Below are positions 44,452 to 54,627 of a stretch of 64,000 nucleotides of DNA, piece after piece; within the stretch, counting starts at the first letter, position 1; the number at the start of each line of letters is the position of its first letter. This stretch comes from Paenibacillus ferrarius (GTDB lineage: Bacteria; Bacillota; Bacilli; Paenibacillales; NBRC-103111). The notes below the pieces were generated by a model. It searched no databases, was not told the origin of the DNA, and worked only from the letters and a program-made list of their open reading frames with translations. The stretch spans positions 1-64,000 of the forward strand of contig NZ_MBTG01000007.1 in NCBI RefSeq assembly GCF_002027705.1, written 5' to 3'. The position numbers and the translations under genes were made by a program.

Positions 44452-45222
44452 TTAGATTCCGACGATGTGATAGCCGCCGTCCACATAGATAACTTCTCCC
44501 GTGATTCCACGCGACAGGTTGCTCATCAAGAACATTGCCGTGTCGCCTACTTCAGCTGTATCCGTTGTTTTGCGAAGCGGCGCTTTCTCTTCGACTTGGC
44601 GCAGGATGGAGTTGAAGTCCTTGATGCCTTTGGCAGCCAAGGTGCGAATAGGACCAGCGGAGATACCGTTTACGCGGATACCGAATTGGCCAAGATCAGC
44701 CGCTAAGTAACGAACGCTAGCTTCCAGCGCAGCTTTGGCAACGCCCATGACGTTGTAGTTCTTCATCGCGCGCTCAGCGCCAAGGTACGTCATCGTCATG
44801 ATGCTGCCGCCTTCTGTCATCAGCGGATAGATGCGCTTGGATACGGCTACCAAGGAATAGGCGCTGATGTCATGTGCCAGAGCGAAGCCATCACGTGAAG
44901 TATCAACGAACAGCCCGTCCAATTCTTCCGTTTTAGCAAATGCAATACTATGTACAAGTCCGTGAAGCACGCCAAACTTCTCTTTGAGCGTAGAAGCCAA
45001 CGTTTCGATCTCATCATCTACGGTTACGTTGCAAGGCATCAAGGTTGAGCCTGGAATCGTGTCCGCAAGCTTGCGGACGCGTTCCTCAACGCGTTCATTT
45101 TCAAACGTGAATACAAGGTTTGCTCCTTGTGCAGCCAAAGATTGAGCAATTGCCCAAGCGATGCTTCGATCGTTGGCAACACCCATAACAAGTATATTTT
45201 TTCCGGTTAACAGTTGACTCAT
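44452..45222 (-). CDS. fabI: Enoyl-[acyl-carrier-protein] reductase (NADH)
   Basis: 256 residues. Last step of each fatty-acid elongation cycle. Atypical Rossmann motif GVANDRSIAWAIA, the YNVMGVAK catalytic Tyr-N6-Lys pair, and SAGPIRTLAAKGI are diagnostic of FabI. Start ATG 45222; a GAGGGG site lies upstream. It is a single gene with its own terminator. No fatty-acid synthesis gene lies beside it. Confidence 0.95.
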   Translation of the reverse strand: MSQLLTGKNILVMGVANDRSIAWAIAQSLAAQGANLVFTFENERVEERVRKLADTIPGSTLMPCNVTVDDEIETLASTLKEKFGVLHGLVHSIAFAKTEELDGLFVDTSRDGFALAHDISAYSLVAVSKRIYPLMTEGGSIMTMTYLGAERAMKNYNVMGVAKAALEASVRYLAADLGQFGIRVNGISAGPIRTLAAKGIKDFNSILRQVEEKAPLRKTTDTAEVGDTAMFLMSNLSRGITGEVIYVDGGYHIVGI

Positions 45223-45320
45223 GGTAGTAAAACCCCTCTCAACATTGGATTATGCGGCATTTATTCCCATTCTCCAAAGTACCCCATTTTGTCCAACAAT
45301 TCAAGGATTAAATATACAGC

Positions 45321-46310
45321 TTATAGCTCAATCGAGGCTTGATCCACAACGGCAACGCCCTCTTGTTGCTTGAAATCCTCCATGAGTCGAAATAAGGCTT
45401 CATCCTTCATCTTCGCTTCAATCATGATATCGAGTCTGGGCGTAATGGGCGCTATGCCTCGCAGAAAGGCAAGAAGAGGGCCCACTTCCACATAGTCAGC
45501 ATGGCTTCTCGGATCCTTTTCACTTTTGGGACTGGAAACGTGAATTTTGGGAGGGAGGGCATTTGACCCGGCTTCTTGGTGTTCAATCTCCGCTCCAGCC
45601 CACGTCAGCTGAATGCGCGGCCACAAATCCACCGCATCCTCTCCTTCGTTATTCACAGCATGATGATGAATATCCAGCACCATGGGTGCTCCCACCTTTT
45701 CGGCAATTTCCAGCGTTTCACGGGCATTGAACGTTTTATCGTCATTTTCAAGGGTGATCCGCTTTTGAATCTCAGGACGCAGCGTAGAAAAGTTGGCTAT
45801 AAAGCGCTTAGCTGCCTTTTCCTTATCGCCATAAGATCCGCCAACATGAATGTTGCACATAGCTTCCATTCCTAGCCCCATTGCGTTAAGCATCGCGGCA
45901 TGCCGCTCCAGATCCTCAACGGATTTCTGCAGTACATCTGCCTTGGGGGTGCTCAGCACGGTGAAATGATCGGGATGAAAGCTCACGCGCATGCCCGCCT
46001 TCTTGGCATAGCTGCCAAGCTCTTTGAACTCCGCAGAAAGCGTCGGAATCGGGTCCCATTCTGCCAGCGTTTCATGCCCGATAAGCGGAATCAGCCTGGA
46101 AGAAAAGCGAAAAACCATAATATCATGCGCACGGTTATGTCTCAGCAAGCGAAGCGTATTATGCAAATTTTCAGCACCAAGTCGTTCCAGCTTCCGAATA
46201 GCCGCTTCCCGATCCAGAAGCTTGCTGAAGCTCGTGAGTGTCATTGTTTTCGACGGCGAAGCGTTCTTAACAACGGTCGACATCGCCACATACCCCAGGC
46301 GAATTATCAT
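45321..46310 (-). CDS. uvsE: UV damage endonuclease UvsE
   Basis: 329 residues. A TIM-barrel metal-dependent endonuclease that nicks 5' of UV photoproducts. Diagnostic motifs: IRLGYVAMS at the N terminus, LRHNRAHDIMVFRFSS, RVSFHPDHFTVLS, CNIHVGGSYGDKE, LENDD and LDIHHHAVN, which supply metal ligands. Common in spore-forming bacteria. It is alone in its unit, so probably not co-regulated with a neighbour. Confidence 0.93.
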   Translation of the reverse strand: MIIRLGYVAMSTVVKNASPSKTMTLTSFSKLLDREAAIRKLERLGAENLHNTLRLLRHNRAHDIMVFRFSSRLIPLIGHETLAEWDPIPTLSAEFKELGSYAKKAGMRVSFHPDHFTVLSTPKADVLQKSVEDLERHAAMLNAMGLGMEAMCNIHVGGSYGDKEKAAKRFIANFSTLRPEIQKRITLENDDKTFNARETLEIAEKVGAPMVLDIHHHAVNNEGEDAVDLWPRIQLTWAGAEIEHQEAGSNALPPKIHVSSPKSEKDPRSHADYVEVGPLLAFLRGIAPITPRLDIMIEAKMKDEALFRLMEDFKQQEGVAVVDQASIEL

Positions 46311-46403
46311 GCGCGTGTAACCTCCATTATGAGTATGTAAAAAATCCCTCTATAGGGTACCCTTTGGAACAGCCGCACATACACATGTCTTCGGTTTTCG
46401 CGA

Positions 46404-46721
46404 TCAGGAAGATAGAACCGCAATAATTTTGAAGCTAATATAAGCAGAGACTGTCAGCGGCAGTAGACTTAGCACCAGCATGCCGAGCTTGGTCCCGCGG
46501 TCTTCTTTCCGCAAAACGATATAGTTGCCAACCACCCAGACCAACACGTAGATACAAAGCGCTGCAATAGCCATATAACGCTCCTGCGCAGCAGGTCTAG
46601 CCATGAAGCCATAGAAACCAAAAATCGTATAAATGAGCACGTGAGGCGTCGGTATGCCTAGTATAAGATTGAAAAGCCAATAAGCCATGAATTTGCGATT
46701 CGCGGGAATGATTTGATTCAC
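46404..46721 (-). CDS. Small membrane protein, unknown (105 aa)
   Basis: Three hydrophobic segments (about 14-40, 50-66, 80-100), a single Asp/Arg-rich loop (RKEDRGTKLG) and no signal peptide. GGAGCGTG lies upstream of ATG 46721. It is separate from uvsE by 93 nt and from the TetR gene by 95 nt. Family not recognised. Confidence 0.6.
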   Translation of the reverse strand: MNQIIPANRKFMAYWLFNLILGIPTPHVLIYTIFGFYGFMARPAAQERYMAIAALCIYVLVWVVGNYIVLRKEDRGTKLGMLVLSLLPLTVSAYISFKIIAVLSS

Positions 46722-46816
46722 TTGGACACGCTCCTTTAAACCGAAAATCTACAAGAAATATTGTAGCTTTTCCGGCAAGGAAGCATAAGTACTAACTTCT
46801 TATAGTACTGTCTATC

Positions 46817-47398
46817 CTACGACTGTGTTTTAATTCCTTCAAAAGCCATTGTCACCAGACTATGCACATACGAATCATCTATTTTGTCTCCGGTTAACAA
46901 CATTCTATAGAATATGGGCCCGTATATGAGATCAATACATGCTTCCAGATCTAGGCCCGCTTTCAATTCCCCGTTCTGAGCCCCTTGCTCCAAAAGTAGC
47001 CGTGCCTCACGCCGTCGAGGCTGGAAGTATCTAGTGCGGTAAGCCTCTGCCAATCCTGCATCAAACTGTCCTTCTCCGATTAATTCCGAAATGATTTTAC
47101 CTTCCCGACTTATCAAAAATCGGGCAACATTCGTCGCATGGATGCGAACATTGCTAAAAGCGGAGCCCGTGTCAGGCACGGGCAGTCTTGCCGTAGCCGC
47201 GGACATATAGCCATCCATAACAACGGCTGCTTTATTGGGCCACCATTTATAAATGGTCGCTTTGCTAACTTGGGCACGTTCTGCGATTTTCTCAACAGTT
47301 ACCGCCCCAAAGCCGAGCTCCAGCAATAAATCGTACGAAGCAGCAAGGATAGACTGTTGGGTTTCCAGATTACGTGGACGTCCTCTTTTGACACTCAC
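46817..47398 (-). CDS. TetR/AcrR-family repressor, divergent from MFS gene
   Basis: 193 residues. The N-terminal helix-turn-helix reads VEKIAERAQVSKATIYKWWPNK; the rest is a ligand-binding helical domain with TetR_C-like motifs (EGQFDAGLAEAYRTRYFQPRR). It is divergent from the MFS gene with a 121-bp gap holding two similar sites, one overlapping its own -10 box, so it probably represses both. AAGGAGGG upstream of the ATG. The inducer is unknown. Confidence 0.9.
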   Translation of the reverse strand: MSVKRGRPRNLETQQSILAASYDLLLELGFGAVTVEKIAERAQVSKATIYKWWPNKAAVVMDGYMSAATARLPVPDTGSAFSNVRIHATNVARFLISREGKIISELIGEGQFDAGLAEAYRTRYFQPRRREARLLLEQGAQNGELKAGLDLEACIDLIYGPIFYRMLLTGDKIDDSYVHSLVTMAFEGIKTQS

Positions 47399-47445
47399 GC
47401 GAATCCCTCCTTTTGGGCAAAATGATAATCACCTATTTACAAAAC

Positions 47446-47500
47446 GGTACGTTCAGTATATCGTGTAATTATCAATTAGTAAACTATACGTACAGTATTT
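47446..47500. promoter_or_regulatory. Two TetR-type operator sites and tetR promoter
   Basis: Read on the reverse strand, ATACTGAACGTACC (47459-47446) and ATACTGTACGTATAG (about 47498-47484) are near-identical. The tetR promoter is TTTACT (47483-47478) and TATACT (47460-47455), 17 nt apart; its -10 overlaps the first site. The second site lies about 20 bp before the MFS start codon and would block it. Confidence 0.65.
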
Positions 47501-47519
47501 AATAAGGAGGACGATTGCT

Positions 47520-48722
47520 ATGCAAACGGAAAAAGGAATGGAAGGGAAACGCATTTCGAGCTGGATGACATTTTTGTTGGCATCTGCCTGTGGTCTTATC
47601 GTAGCTAATCTTTATTATGCTCAAACTCTGGTAGGGCCAATAAGTGCCGATACAGGTCTTTCTTCCGCAGCGGCCGGGTTAATTGTGACTTTAACTCAAA
47701 TTGGCTATGTGGTAGGACTCTTGTTTATCGTACCGCTCAGTGACATCATTGAAAATCGGCGTCTCGCCGTCATATCGCTAATTGTGGTGGTAGCTGCTTT
47801 GATCGGAGCAGCATTCGCAGCGAATGCGCCGTTGTTTCTGATTGCGTCCCTTTTCATCGGTTTAGGATCTGTGGTCGCTCAAATATTAGTCCCCTACGCG
47901 ACTTATTTAGCTTCGGAAGAGCAGCGCGGCCGCGTGGTGGGGAATGTGATGAGTGGACTGCTCCTCGGCATTATGTTTGCTCGTCCCGTGGCAAGCTTCA
48001 TTGCCAGCTTCTGGGGATGGCAAGCCGTATTCGCTTTGTCTGCGGTTGTCATTACGCTTTTGACGGTACTTTTATGGCGTATTCTTCCTGAAAGAAAGCC
48101 TTCACCTGCGATCAACTACGGTGAACTGCTCGTCTCGTTAGTTGTTCTTTTGCGACAAACGCCTATACTGCGCCGACGGGCCCTCTATCAAGCTTGTTTA
48201 TTTGGAGCCTTTAGCCTTTTTTGGACTACGGTGCCTTTGCGATTGGCTGATGAATTCCAAATGTCCCAGCAAGGCATCGCCTTATTTGCCTTAGCAGGCG
48301 TAGGCGGGGCCATCGCAGCGCCGATTGCGGGAAGACTGGCGGACAAAGGCTTGACGCGGCTTTTGACCGGATTGGCCATGCTGATTGCAGCCTTGTCTTT
48401 TGTGCTGGCCTATCTCTTCCAAACCCACTCAACAACAGCTCTTGGCCTGCTTGTTCTTGCCGCTATTATGCTGGATATGGCCGTATCGGGAAATCTCGTC
48501 CTTGGACAGCGAGCGATTTATTCATTGGGGAGCGCAGCAAGGGGACGTCTGAACGGGTTATTCATGTCCATCTTTTTCATTGGCGGTGCGGTCGGCTCCT
48601 CTTTGGGCGGCTGGTCTTATGCCCATGGGGGCTGGAATCTTACCACTCTGATTGGGATTGTGCTGCCGCTTGTGGCTTTACTTTACTACTTTACGGAAAA
48701 AAGATCCCTAGCTAGGACATAA
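47520..48722 (+). CDS. MFS transporter, probable drug efflux
   Basis: 400 residues with 12 membrane segments. MFS motif A-like sequence [17 protein letters not shown] follows helix 2. The N-terminal half has the [19 protein letters not shown] pattern of DHA1-type exporters. AAGGAGG lies 8 nt upstream of the ATG. Divergent tetR and its operators suggest substrate-induced efflux; substrate unknown. Confidence 0.88.
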   Translation: MQTEKGMEGKRISSWMTFLLASACGLIVANLYYAQTLVGPISADTGLSSAAAGLIVTLTQIGYVVGLLFIVPLSDIIENRRLAVISLIVVVAALIGAAFAANAPLFLIASLFIGLGSVVAQILVPYATYLASEEQRGRVVGNVMSGLLLGIMFARPVASFIASFWGWQAVFALSAVVITLLTVLLWRILPERKPSPAINYGELLVSLVVLLRQTPILRRRALYQACLFGAFSLFWTTVPLRLADEFQMSQQGIALFALAGVGGAIAAPIAGRLADKGLTRLLTGLAMLIAALSFVLAYLFQTHSTTALGLLVLAAIMLDMAVSGNLVLGQRAIYSLGSAARGRLNGLFMSIFFIGGAVGSSLGGWSYAHGGWNLTTLIGIVLPLVALLYYFTEKRSLART

Positions 48723-48733
48723 GCATACAAAAA

Positions 48734-48764
48734 GGCGCCATCCCCAAGGGACGGCGCCTCTTTC
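48734..48764 (+). terminator. Terminator of the MFS gene
   Basis: GGCGCCATCCC/GGGACGGCGCC stem (48734-48758, one A/C mismatch) followed by a short T run, 12 nt past the stop. Confidence 0.8.
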
Positions 48765-48779
48765 CATCTTTTTGATCGA

Positions 48780-49097
48780 TTACACTTGCTCTCCGAAAAA
48801 CATTTCGTAAGCCAGTGCCGTTTGAATCTTCGCTTCTTCTTCGTTCAATCGGCGAATGAGTTCCATTTCTACCTGGGTCACTTCTTCCCCTTGGAAATTG
48901 ATCTCCGCGATGGAAGCAACGATGCGAACAATCGCAATCGCCTCATTCTCCGGTGTATACGCGATAACCTTCTGACCTGTTGGGAAGACGCGGAAGCCGC
49001 TCTTCACCATTTTGCCGCGGCCATACTCCAGCAGCTCAAAAAGCTCCTGTGCGGACTTGAATTTGCATACTGAATTAAACTCCGTTTGAAATCCCAT
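48780..49097 (-). CDS. Hypothetical protein (105 aa) following ddl
   Basis: Not recognised. Starts MGFQTEFNSVCKFKSAQ at ATG 49097 (9 nt after GGAG); an ATG two codons earlier abuts the ddl stop. A soluble beta-rich protein with KSGFRVFPTGQKVIAY, then a Glu-rich helical C terminus. It is immediately downstream of ddl and probably co-translated. The ribosome site lies within the last ddl codons. Confidence 0.68.
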   Translation of the reverse strand: MGFQTEFNSVCKFKSAQELFELLEYGRGKMVKSGFRVFPTGQKVIAYTPENEAIAIVRIVASIAEINFQGEEVTQVEMELIRRLNEEEAKIQTALAYEMFFGEQV

Positions 49098-49103
49098 TTG
49101 CAT

Positions 49104-50249
49104 CTACTCCACATCAAAAGAATATTGGATATTTTGCTTCGCGGCATGCCGTTCGATCGCCAATCGGATAAGATCATCGAGCAGCTCTGCATAGGGCTTG
49201 CCGGATTCTTGCCACAGCAAAGGGTACATGCTGAACGGGGTGAAGCCCGGCATTGTATTGATTTCGTTGATGTAGATTTTGTTGTCGGTTTTGCCCAGGA
49301 AGAAATCCAACCGTGACAAGCCGCTGCCATCTACTGCTAAATAGGCTTGAATGGCGAGCTGTCTGATTTGTTCAGCCGTTTCGTGCGGAATTTCGGCAGG
49401 AATCACCATCGCTGATTTGCCATCCAAATATTTGGCTTTGTAGTCATAAAACTCGTTGGACGAAACGATTTCCCCAGCAACAGAGGCAATAGGCTCATCG
49501 TTGCCCAAGATAGCAACCTCAATCTCGCGCGCATCGATATTTTCTTCAATAATAACTTTGCGGTCGTATTGAAAGGCAAAATTAACTGCTTCAATCAATT
49601 CCGCTTGATTTCTTGCTTTGGAAATGCCAACGCTGGAGCCTAGATTCGCTGGTTTCACGAAGCAAGGGTAACCAATCGCCGTTTCCAGCTCGACCAGATG
49701 ATAAGCACGATTTTTTTCCCACTCTGTACGTGTAAAATGACGGAAAATGCATTGCGGAAGTCCTTCTTGCGCAAAAATCTTCTTCATCATGACTTTATCC
49801 ATTCCCACCGCGGACGCAAGCACGCCTGCCCCTACGTAAGGGATATTGGCCATTTCCAACAAGCCTTGAATGGTTCCGTCTTCACCGAAGGTACCGTGCA
49901 ATAACGGGAAGATCACATCCAAGCTTGTGTCCTTCGTCCCTACTGGATTAACAGCAGCAACGGATACATCGCCTTTGGCTTGAATTGCTCCGAATATCGG
50001 AGCCAGAGCGTTCGACACCGGTGCATTCCCTGTTTCTCCTGCTCTGAAGGTTAAAGCATCTTTGGATTCAGCAGGTCCGAGAAGCGGAGCGCCGCTCTTC
50101 CACTCGCCTTTTGTCGTTATATAAAACGGTGTTACCTCATATTTCGTGAAGTCCACGGCTTTCATAACGGCCAATGCTGTTTGCAAGGACACGTCATGCT
50201 CTCCGGATTTCCCTCCATAAATGAGTCCAATTCTGATTTTGCCGCCCAT
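49104..50249 (-). CDS. ddl: D-alanine--D-alanine ligase
   Basis: 381 residues; ATP-grasp enzyme that makes the D-Ala-D-Ala dipeptide of peptidoglycan. N-terminal GGKSGEHDVSL, the LHGTFGEDGTIQG motif, KPANLGSSVGI and EINTMPGFTPFSMYP are intact. The omega-loop reads NEFYDYKAKY, with the Tyr-Lys pattern of D-Ala-D-Ala enzymes, rather than the D-lactate or D-Ser forms of vancomycin resistance. Slightly long because of an insert near residues 65-100. Start ATG 50249 with AGGTACGG upstream. Confidence 0.95.
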   Translation of the reverse strand: MGGKIRIGLIYGGKSGEHDVSLQTALAVMKAVDFTKYEVTPFYITTKGEWKSGAPLLGPAESKDALTFRAGETGNAPVSNALAPIFGAIQAKGDVSVAAVNPVGTKDTSLDVIFPLLHGTFGEDGTIQGLLEMANIPYVGAGVLASAVGMDKVMMKKIFAQEGLPQCIFRHFTRTEWEKNRAYHLVELETAIGYPCFVKPANLGSSVGISKARNQAELIEAVNFAFQYDRKVIIEENIDAREIEVAILGNDEPIASVAGEIVSSNEFYDYKAKYLDGKSAMVIPAEIPHETAEQIRQLAIQAYLAVDGSGLSRLDFFLGKTDNKIYINEINTMPGFTPFSMYPLLWQESGKPYAELLDDLIRLAIERHAAKQNIQYSFDVE

Positions 50250-50289
50250 TCCGTACCTCCGTCTAGTCGTTCTATTTCTGTACTACCTA

Positions 50290-51309
50290 TCACATTTCAT
50301 CAGCAACTCGAACGAAAACGTATTTCGTCCGCTCCGTCCAAGCGGGTGAATCCTTATAAGCCCAATACCGATTGCGGCTATTATACGTATGTGCATTCAC
50401 AAGAGGCATGCCGTTGGCATCCTTGCCGATTACAATGACATTGTGCTGAAACCGGCCGTCACCGTCCCAGTCGTAGCTGATCGTGTCTCCCGGCTGAAGC
50501 TCGCGCGGATCATGAACAATATGACCATGCAGCCCTTTGCGGCTATGCGATAAAAACGATTGCAAGCTGTTGGCTACTGCCCAGCTGAAGCTCCACAGCT
50601 CTTGATGGCCTCTTCTGCCTGCATACCACCAGCCCAAATCCCTTTTCCCAGTATAGTCCATTGGAGCCCCGCCTGCAAAGAGGCACTGCGATACAAAATT
50701 CGTGCAATCGACTTCAAATTCCTCAAATTTAGGGTTCGGTTTTTCCCACCAAGTCTCGGCATATTCCACAACTTTGGCGCGGTTATATATGATTTTGCGC
50801 AGAGCAGATTCTTGGGCACTGCCGCCCAATATACTATGGTTGATATAAGGAAGAGAGGGCGCTCTTCGCAGCCCTTCCACGAAGTCTTCCGGCTCAGGCA
50901 AAAGAAAGCCACGCTGCCTGCTCGAAAGCGACTTCTCGGCTTGCAGCGATTCTGTGTATCTCACCTGCCAACGGTTCGCCATGCTGTCAATCGTCACACG
51001 CTCCGTCTCGATGCGCTCTTCCACATGCTCAGTGGAACCAATCTGATAGTACAAATACCGATGCAGCCGGATATCGGCAATAATCCCTTGACCCGATTCT
51101 CTGACACCGCTGAGACGCAGCTTTGTTTCCCCGCGCAGCAGCTTGGCATCACGGTCCTGATAGCTGCTCAGCAGCCTGCGGACTCTAATATCCTGTGTGC
51201 GGACATAAGCGCTGTCTGTGACATGAGCTTCAAGCGGTGCTGCAGAGCCTTCGAGCTCTGCTTGATTTTTGGCGTGAACATAATTGTAGAGCGCTGTTTT
51301 CCAGGACAT
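50290..51309 (-). CDS. Amidase_6-domain protein
   Basis: 339 residues. The C-terminal half is the putative amidase domain common in Bacilli: Cys in VDCTNFVSQCLFAGG, His in FQHNVIVIG, and the NAHTYNSRNRY end motif. The N-terminal half (1-150) is alpha/beta-rich with no signal peptide. AGGAGG lies 9 nt before the ATG. Probably a cysteine-type peptidoglycan or peptide hydrolase; lack of a secretion signal leaves its location open. It lies 40 nt upstream of ddl, on the same strand, possibly one transcript. Confidence 0.83.
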   Translation of the reverse strand: MSWKTALYNYVHAKNQAELEGSAAPLEAHVTDSAYVRTQDIRVRRLLSSYQDRDAKLLRGETKLRLSGVRESGQGIIADIRLHRYLYYQIGSTEHVEERIETERVTIDSMANRWQVRYTESLQAEKSLSSRQRGFLLPEPEDFVEGLRRAPSLPYINHSILGGSAQESALRKIIYNRAKVVEYAETWWEKPNPKFEEFEVDCTNFVSQCLFAGGAPMDYTGKRDLGWWYAGRRGHQELWSFSWAVANSLQSFLSHSRKGLHGHIVHDPRELQPGDTISYDWDGDGRFQHNVIVIGKDANGMPLVNAHTYNSRNRYWAYKDSPAWTERTKYVFVRVADEM

Positions 51310-51546
51310 CTTGGGATCCTCCTAAAAGTTTTCTATGTCTTCTCATTCACACAATAAAAAGCCCCAAAGACTGCTATTTATTGAAAAGCACTCTTTTGAG
51401 GCATAATATGAGTCCTTAGAGACCCATTAACGACTCTTAGAGCCGCCTGCAAGTGTTTCCTGCTCATTTACTGAAGGACGAGCCCGATTTGCTTTGAATT
51501 GATTCAATATATGACATTTATCCGGTAAAAATGATTGAAATAAATC

Positions 51547-51575
51547 TTTACTGATACACAGTGAGACGGTATACT
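51547..51575 (+). promoter_or_regulatory. Promoter of acnA
   Basis: TTTACT (51547-51552), 17-nt spacer, TATACT (51570-51575). The gap 51310-51546 shows imperfect inverted repeats near 51360-51410 that may terminate other transcripts, but no gene. Confidence 0.6.
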
Positions 51576-51597
51576 TAAAGTAGGGGATAAATGAAAT

Positions 51598-51620
51598 TGA
51601 GTTTCACTAGTTGAAACTCA
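51598..51620 (+). other. Hairpin in the acnA leader
   Basis: TGAGTTTCA-CTAGT-TGAAACTCA, 9-bp perfect arms, about 15-35 nt after the predicted transcription start and 25 nt before the AAGGAGG site. It could protect the mRNA or be a regulator site. Confidence 0.55.
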
Positions 51621-51652
51621 GTGGATGAAGATATTTTAAGGAGGAATTACCC

Positions 51653-54370
51653 ATGCCCAACAAAGACTCTTTTTCTGTGCGTAAGCAGTTAACTGTCGGC
51701 ACGAAATCGTTCCAGTATTACAGTCTTCCTGACTTTGAAAGCCAAGGTCACGGCACCATCAACAATTTGCCTGTTTCCATCCGCGTTTTGCTTGAAGCTG
51801 CTATTCGTCAATTCGACGGTCGCGCGATTACAAGCGAACACGTGAAACAAATCGCTGGCTGGGCTGAAGGCCGCGATGAAAACAAAGAAATTCCTTTCAT
51901 TCCTGCTCGTATCGTTCTTCAGGATTTCACCGGAGTACCAGTCGTCGTTGACCTTGCGGCAATGCGTGCGACTATGGCTCGTGAAGGTGGAGATCCGAAA
52001 CGGATCAACCCGCTTGTTCCTGTAGACCTTGTTATTGACCACTCTGTCATGGTTGATGCTTTCGGATCCCCGGATGCACTCGACATGAACATTAACTTAG
52101 AATTCGAAAGAAACGAAGAGCGTTACCGTTTCTTGCGTTGGGCACAAACAGCATTTGATAATTTCCGTGCTGTCCCTCCTTCAACAGGTATCGTTCACCA
52201 AGTTAACTTGGAGTACCTGGCTTCCGTAGCCGCTACCAAAACAATCGACGGTGAAACTGTTGTTTACCCAGATTCCTTGGTTGGTACTGACTCCCATACA
52301 ACAATGATCAATGGTCTTGGTGTTGTAGGTTGGGGCGTCGGCGGTATCGAAGCTGAAGCTGGTATGCTTGGACAACCGCTTTACTTCGTAGCTCCGGACG
52401 TTGTTGGTTTCAAATTGACAGGCCACTTGGCAGAAGGCGCTACAGCAACTGACTTGGCTTTGACTGTTACACAAATTTTGCGTAAAAAAGGCGTTGTTGG
52501 TAAATTCGTTGAGTTCTTCGGTCCTGGTCTGAGCAACATTTCCTTGGCTGACCGTGCAACTGTAGCTAACATGGCTCCTGAGTACGGCGCAACCATCGGT
52601 TTCTTCCCAGTTGATAACGAAACATTGAACTACCTGAAAGCTACAGGCCGTGAAGATGATCAAATCGCACTTGTCGAAGCTTACTACAAAGCACAAGGCA
52701 TGTTCCGTACAGACAGCACACCGGATCCTGTATTTACAGATGTTGTTGAACTTGATCTTGGTTCCGTAGTACCAAGCTTAGCTGGTCCTAAACGTCCTCA
52801 AGACCGCGTTGAGCTTACGAACATGAAAGAGTCTTTCAACTCCATCATCCGTACGCCAATCGACAAAGGTGGATATGGCCTCACCGATGAGAAAATCAAC
52901 GAAGTTGTAGAAGTCGTTTACCCTAGCGGCGAAACAGCTAAAATGGGCACAGGCGCTGTCGTAATCGCAGCGATCACTTCCTGTACCAACACTTCCAACC
53001 CAAGCGTTATGCTAGGTGCCGGACTTGTAGCGAAAAAAGCGGTAGCTCGCGGTTTGAGAAAACCAGCTTTCGTAAAAAGTTCCCTGACACCAGGTTCCTT
53101 GGTTGTTACCGAGTATCTGATCAAAGCAGGCTTGCTTGAGCCTCTAGAAGCACTAGGCTTCCACGTTGCAGGTTACGGCTGTGCAACTTGTATCGGTAAC
53201 TCCGGTCCGCTTCCAGACGAAGTCAGCAAAGCGATCATCGATAACGATATGACGGTGGCTGCTGTTATTTCCGGTAACCGTAACTTTGAAGGCCGCGTAC
53301 ATGCGCAAGTTAAAGCCAACTATCTGGGATCACCTCCACTTGTTGTTGCTTATGCTCTTGCTGGAACAGTTAACATTGATTTGGCTAACGATCCAATCGG
53401 CTACGACCAAAACAATCAACCTGTTTACCTCAAAGACATCTGGCCAACAAACCAAGAGATTCAAGAAGCTCTGGGCATCGCAATGAGCGCTGATATGTTC
53501 CGTGACAAATACAGCAATGTATTCCGTGCGAACGAGCGTTTCAACCAAATCGCAATTCCAGAAGGCGATCTGTACGAGTTCGACAACAAATCCACTTACA
53601 TTCAAGAGCCTCCGTTCTTCACTGATCTGGGTACGGTTCTGGATGATATCGCGGATATTCGCAACGCCAAAACGTTGGCACTGCTTAGCGATTCCGTAAC
53701 AACGGATCACATCTCGCCTGCAGGTAACATCAAAGTTGACAGCCCAGGGGGCCAATACTTGATCAACCATGGCGTCAAAAAAGAAGATTTCAACTCCTAC
53801 GGTTCCCGTCGTGGTAACCACGAAGTGATGATGCGCGGAACGTTCGCCAACATCCGTATTCGTAACCAAGTGGCACCTGGCACAGAAGGCGGCGTAACAA
53901 CTTACCTGCCAACTGGTGAAGTTGAGTCCATCTACGATGCTTCCATGAAGTATCAAGCTGAAGGCCAAAACCTCGTCGTTATCGCTGGTAAAGAGTACGG
54001 AACTGGAAGCTCCCGTGACTGGGCAGCCAAAGGAACATTCCTGCTCGGCGTGAAAGCTGTTATCGCAGAAAGCTTCGAGCGTATTCACCGCAGCAACCTT
54101 GTGGGCATGGGCGTTCTTCCACTTCAATTCCTTGATGGAACTGGCTGGAAAACACTGGGCATCACAGGTCGCGAAACATTCGATATCACAGGTCTGAGCA
54201 ACGATGTTCAACCAGGTTCGACGGTTAAAGTTACAGCAACTCGTGAAGACGGAACAAGCTTCGAATTCAACGCTCTCGTGCGTTTGGACAGCTTGGTTGA
54301 CGTGGATTACTACCGTAATGGCGGTATCCTGCAAACCGTTCTTCGCTCCATTCTTGCTGAGAATAAATAA
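51653..54370 (+). CDS. acnA: Aconitate hydratase A
   Basis: 905 residues, typical length. Interconverts citrate and isocitrate in the TCA cycle. The 4Fe-4S cluster ligands are the Cys of SCTNTSNPS and two in [26 protein letters not shown] and the C-terminal swivel domain with [13 protein letters not shown] are intact. AAGGAGG precedes ATG 51653. Under iron limitation such proteins can bind mRNA, though nothing here shows this. Transcribed alone, with its own promoter, leader hairpin and terminator. Confidence 0.97.
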   Translation: MPNKDSFSVRKQLTVGTKSFQYYSLPDFESQGHGTINNLPVSIRVLLEAAIRQFDGRAITSEHVKQIAGWAEGRDENKEIPFIPARIVLQDFTGVPVVVDLAAMRATMAREGGDPKRINPLVPVDLVIDHSVMVDAFGSPDALDMNINLEFERNEERYRFLRWAQTAFDNFRAVPPSTGIVHQVNLEYLASVAATKTIDGETVVYPDSLVGTDSHTTMINGLGVVGWGVGGIEAEAGMLGQPLYFVAPDVVGFKLTGHLAEGATATDLALTVTQILRKKGVVGKFVEFFGPGLSNISLADRATVANMAPEYGATIGFFPVDNETLNYLKATGREDDQIALVEAYYKAQGMFRTDSTPDPVFTDVVELDLGSVVPSLAGPKRPQDRVELTNMKESFNSIIRTPIDKGGYGLTDEKINEVVEVVYPSGETAKMGTGAVVIAAITSCTNTSNPSVMLGAGLVAKKAVARGLRKPAFVKSSLTPGSLVVTEYLIKAGLLEPLEALGFHVAGYGCATCIGNSGPLPDEVSKAIIDNDMTVAAVISGNRNFEGRVHAQVKANYLGSPPLVVAYALAGTVNIDLANDPIGYDQNNQPVYLKDIWPTNQEIQEALGIAMSADMFRDKYSNVFRANERFNQIAIPEGDLYEFDNKSTYIQEPPFFTDLGTVLDDIADIRNAKTLALLSDSVTTDHISPAGNIKVDSPGGQYLINHGVKKEDFNSYGSRRGNHEVMMRGTFANIRIRNQVAPGTEGGVTTYLPTGEVESIYDASMKYQAEGQNLVVIAGKEYGTGSSRDWAAKGTFLLGVKAVIAESFERIHRSNLVGMGVLPLQFLDGTGWKTLGITGRETFDITGLSNDVQPGSTVKVTATREDGTSFEFNALVRLDSLVDVDYYRNGGILQTVLRSILAENK

Positions 54371-54406
54371 TTCAGTTTACAACACGCAAAACACACACAT
54401 GTATGC

Positions 54407-54446
54407 ACGCCAAATCCGGAATGCCTTATGGCATTTTCGGATTTTT
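54407..54446 (+). terminator. Terminator of acnA
   Basis: AAATCCGGAATGCC/GGCATTTTCGGATT stem with TTAT loop and T8 run. Confidence 0.88.
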
Positions 54447-54627
54447 TTATTTGGGATATGACGCGGTTGCTTATAGGCTCATCGGGCTGTGAAAGCGCTT
54501 TTCTCGAGTTTGTGTCACACGCTGAAACCCTAGAGCCCCAAGTGATTGACTTACATTTCCAATAACTGCGGGTTGAGCCTGCCCTTCTCCCCTACTATAC
54601 TGGGTAGAGCGAAAGGGGAGATGAAAG

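Noticed and set aside
49104..50249. D-Ala-D-Lac (vancomycin-resistance type) ligase
   Set aside because: The omega-loop has the EFYDYKAKY pattern of D-Ala-D-Ala ligases and no van genes are present.
53330..54334. Long reverse-strand ORF opposite acnA (and similar ones opposite gltB)
   Set aside because: Antisense shadows of strongly codon-biased genes; no start signals or plausible protein features.
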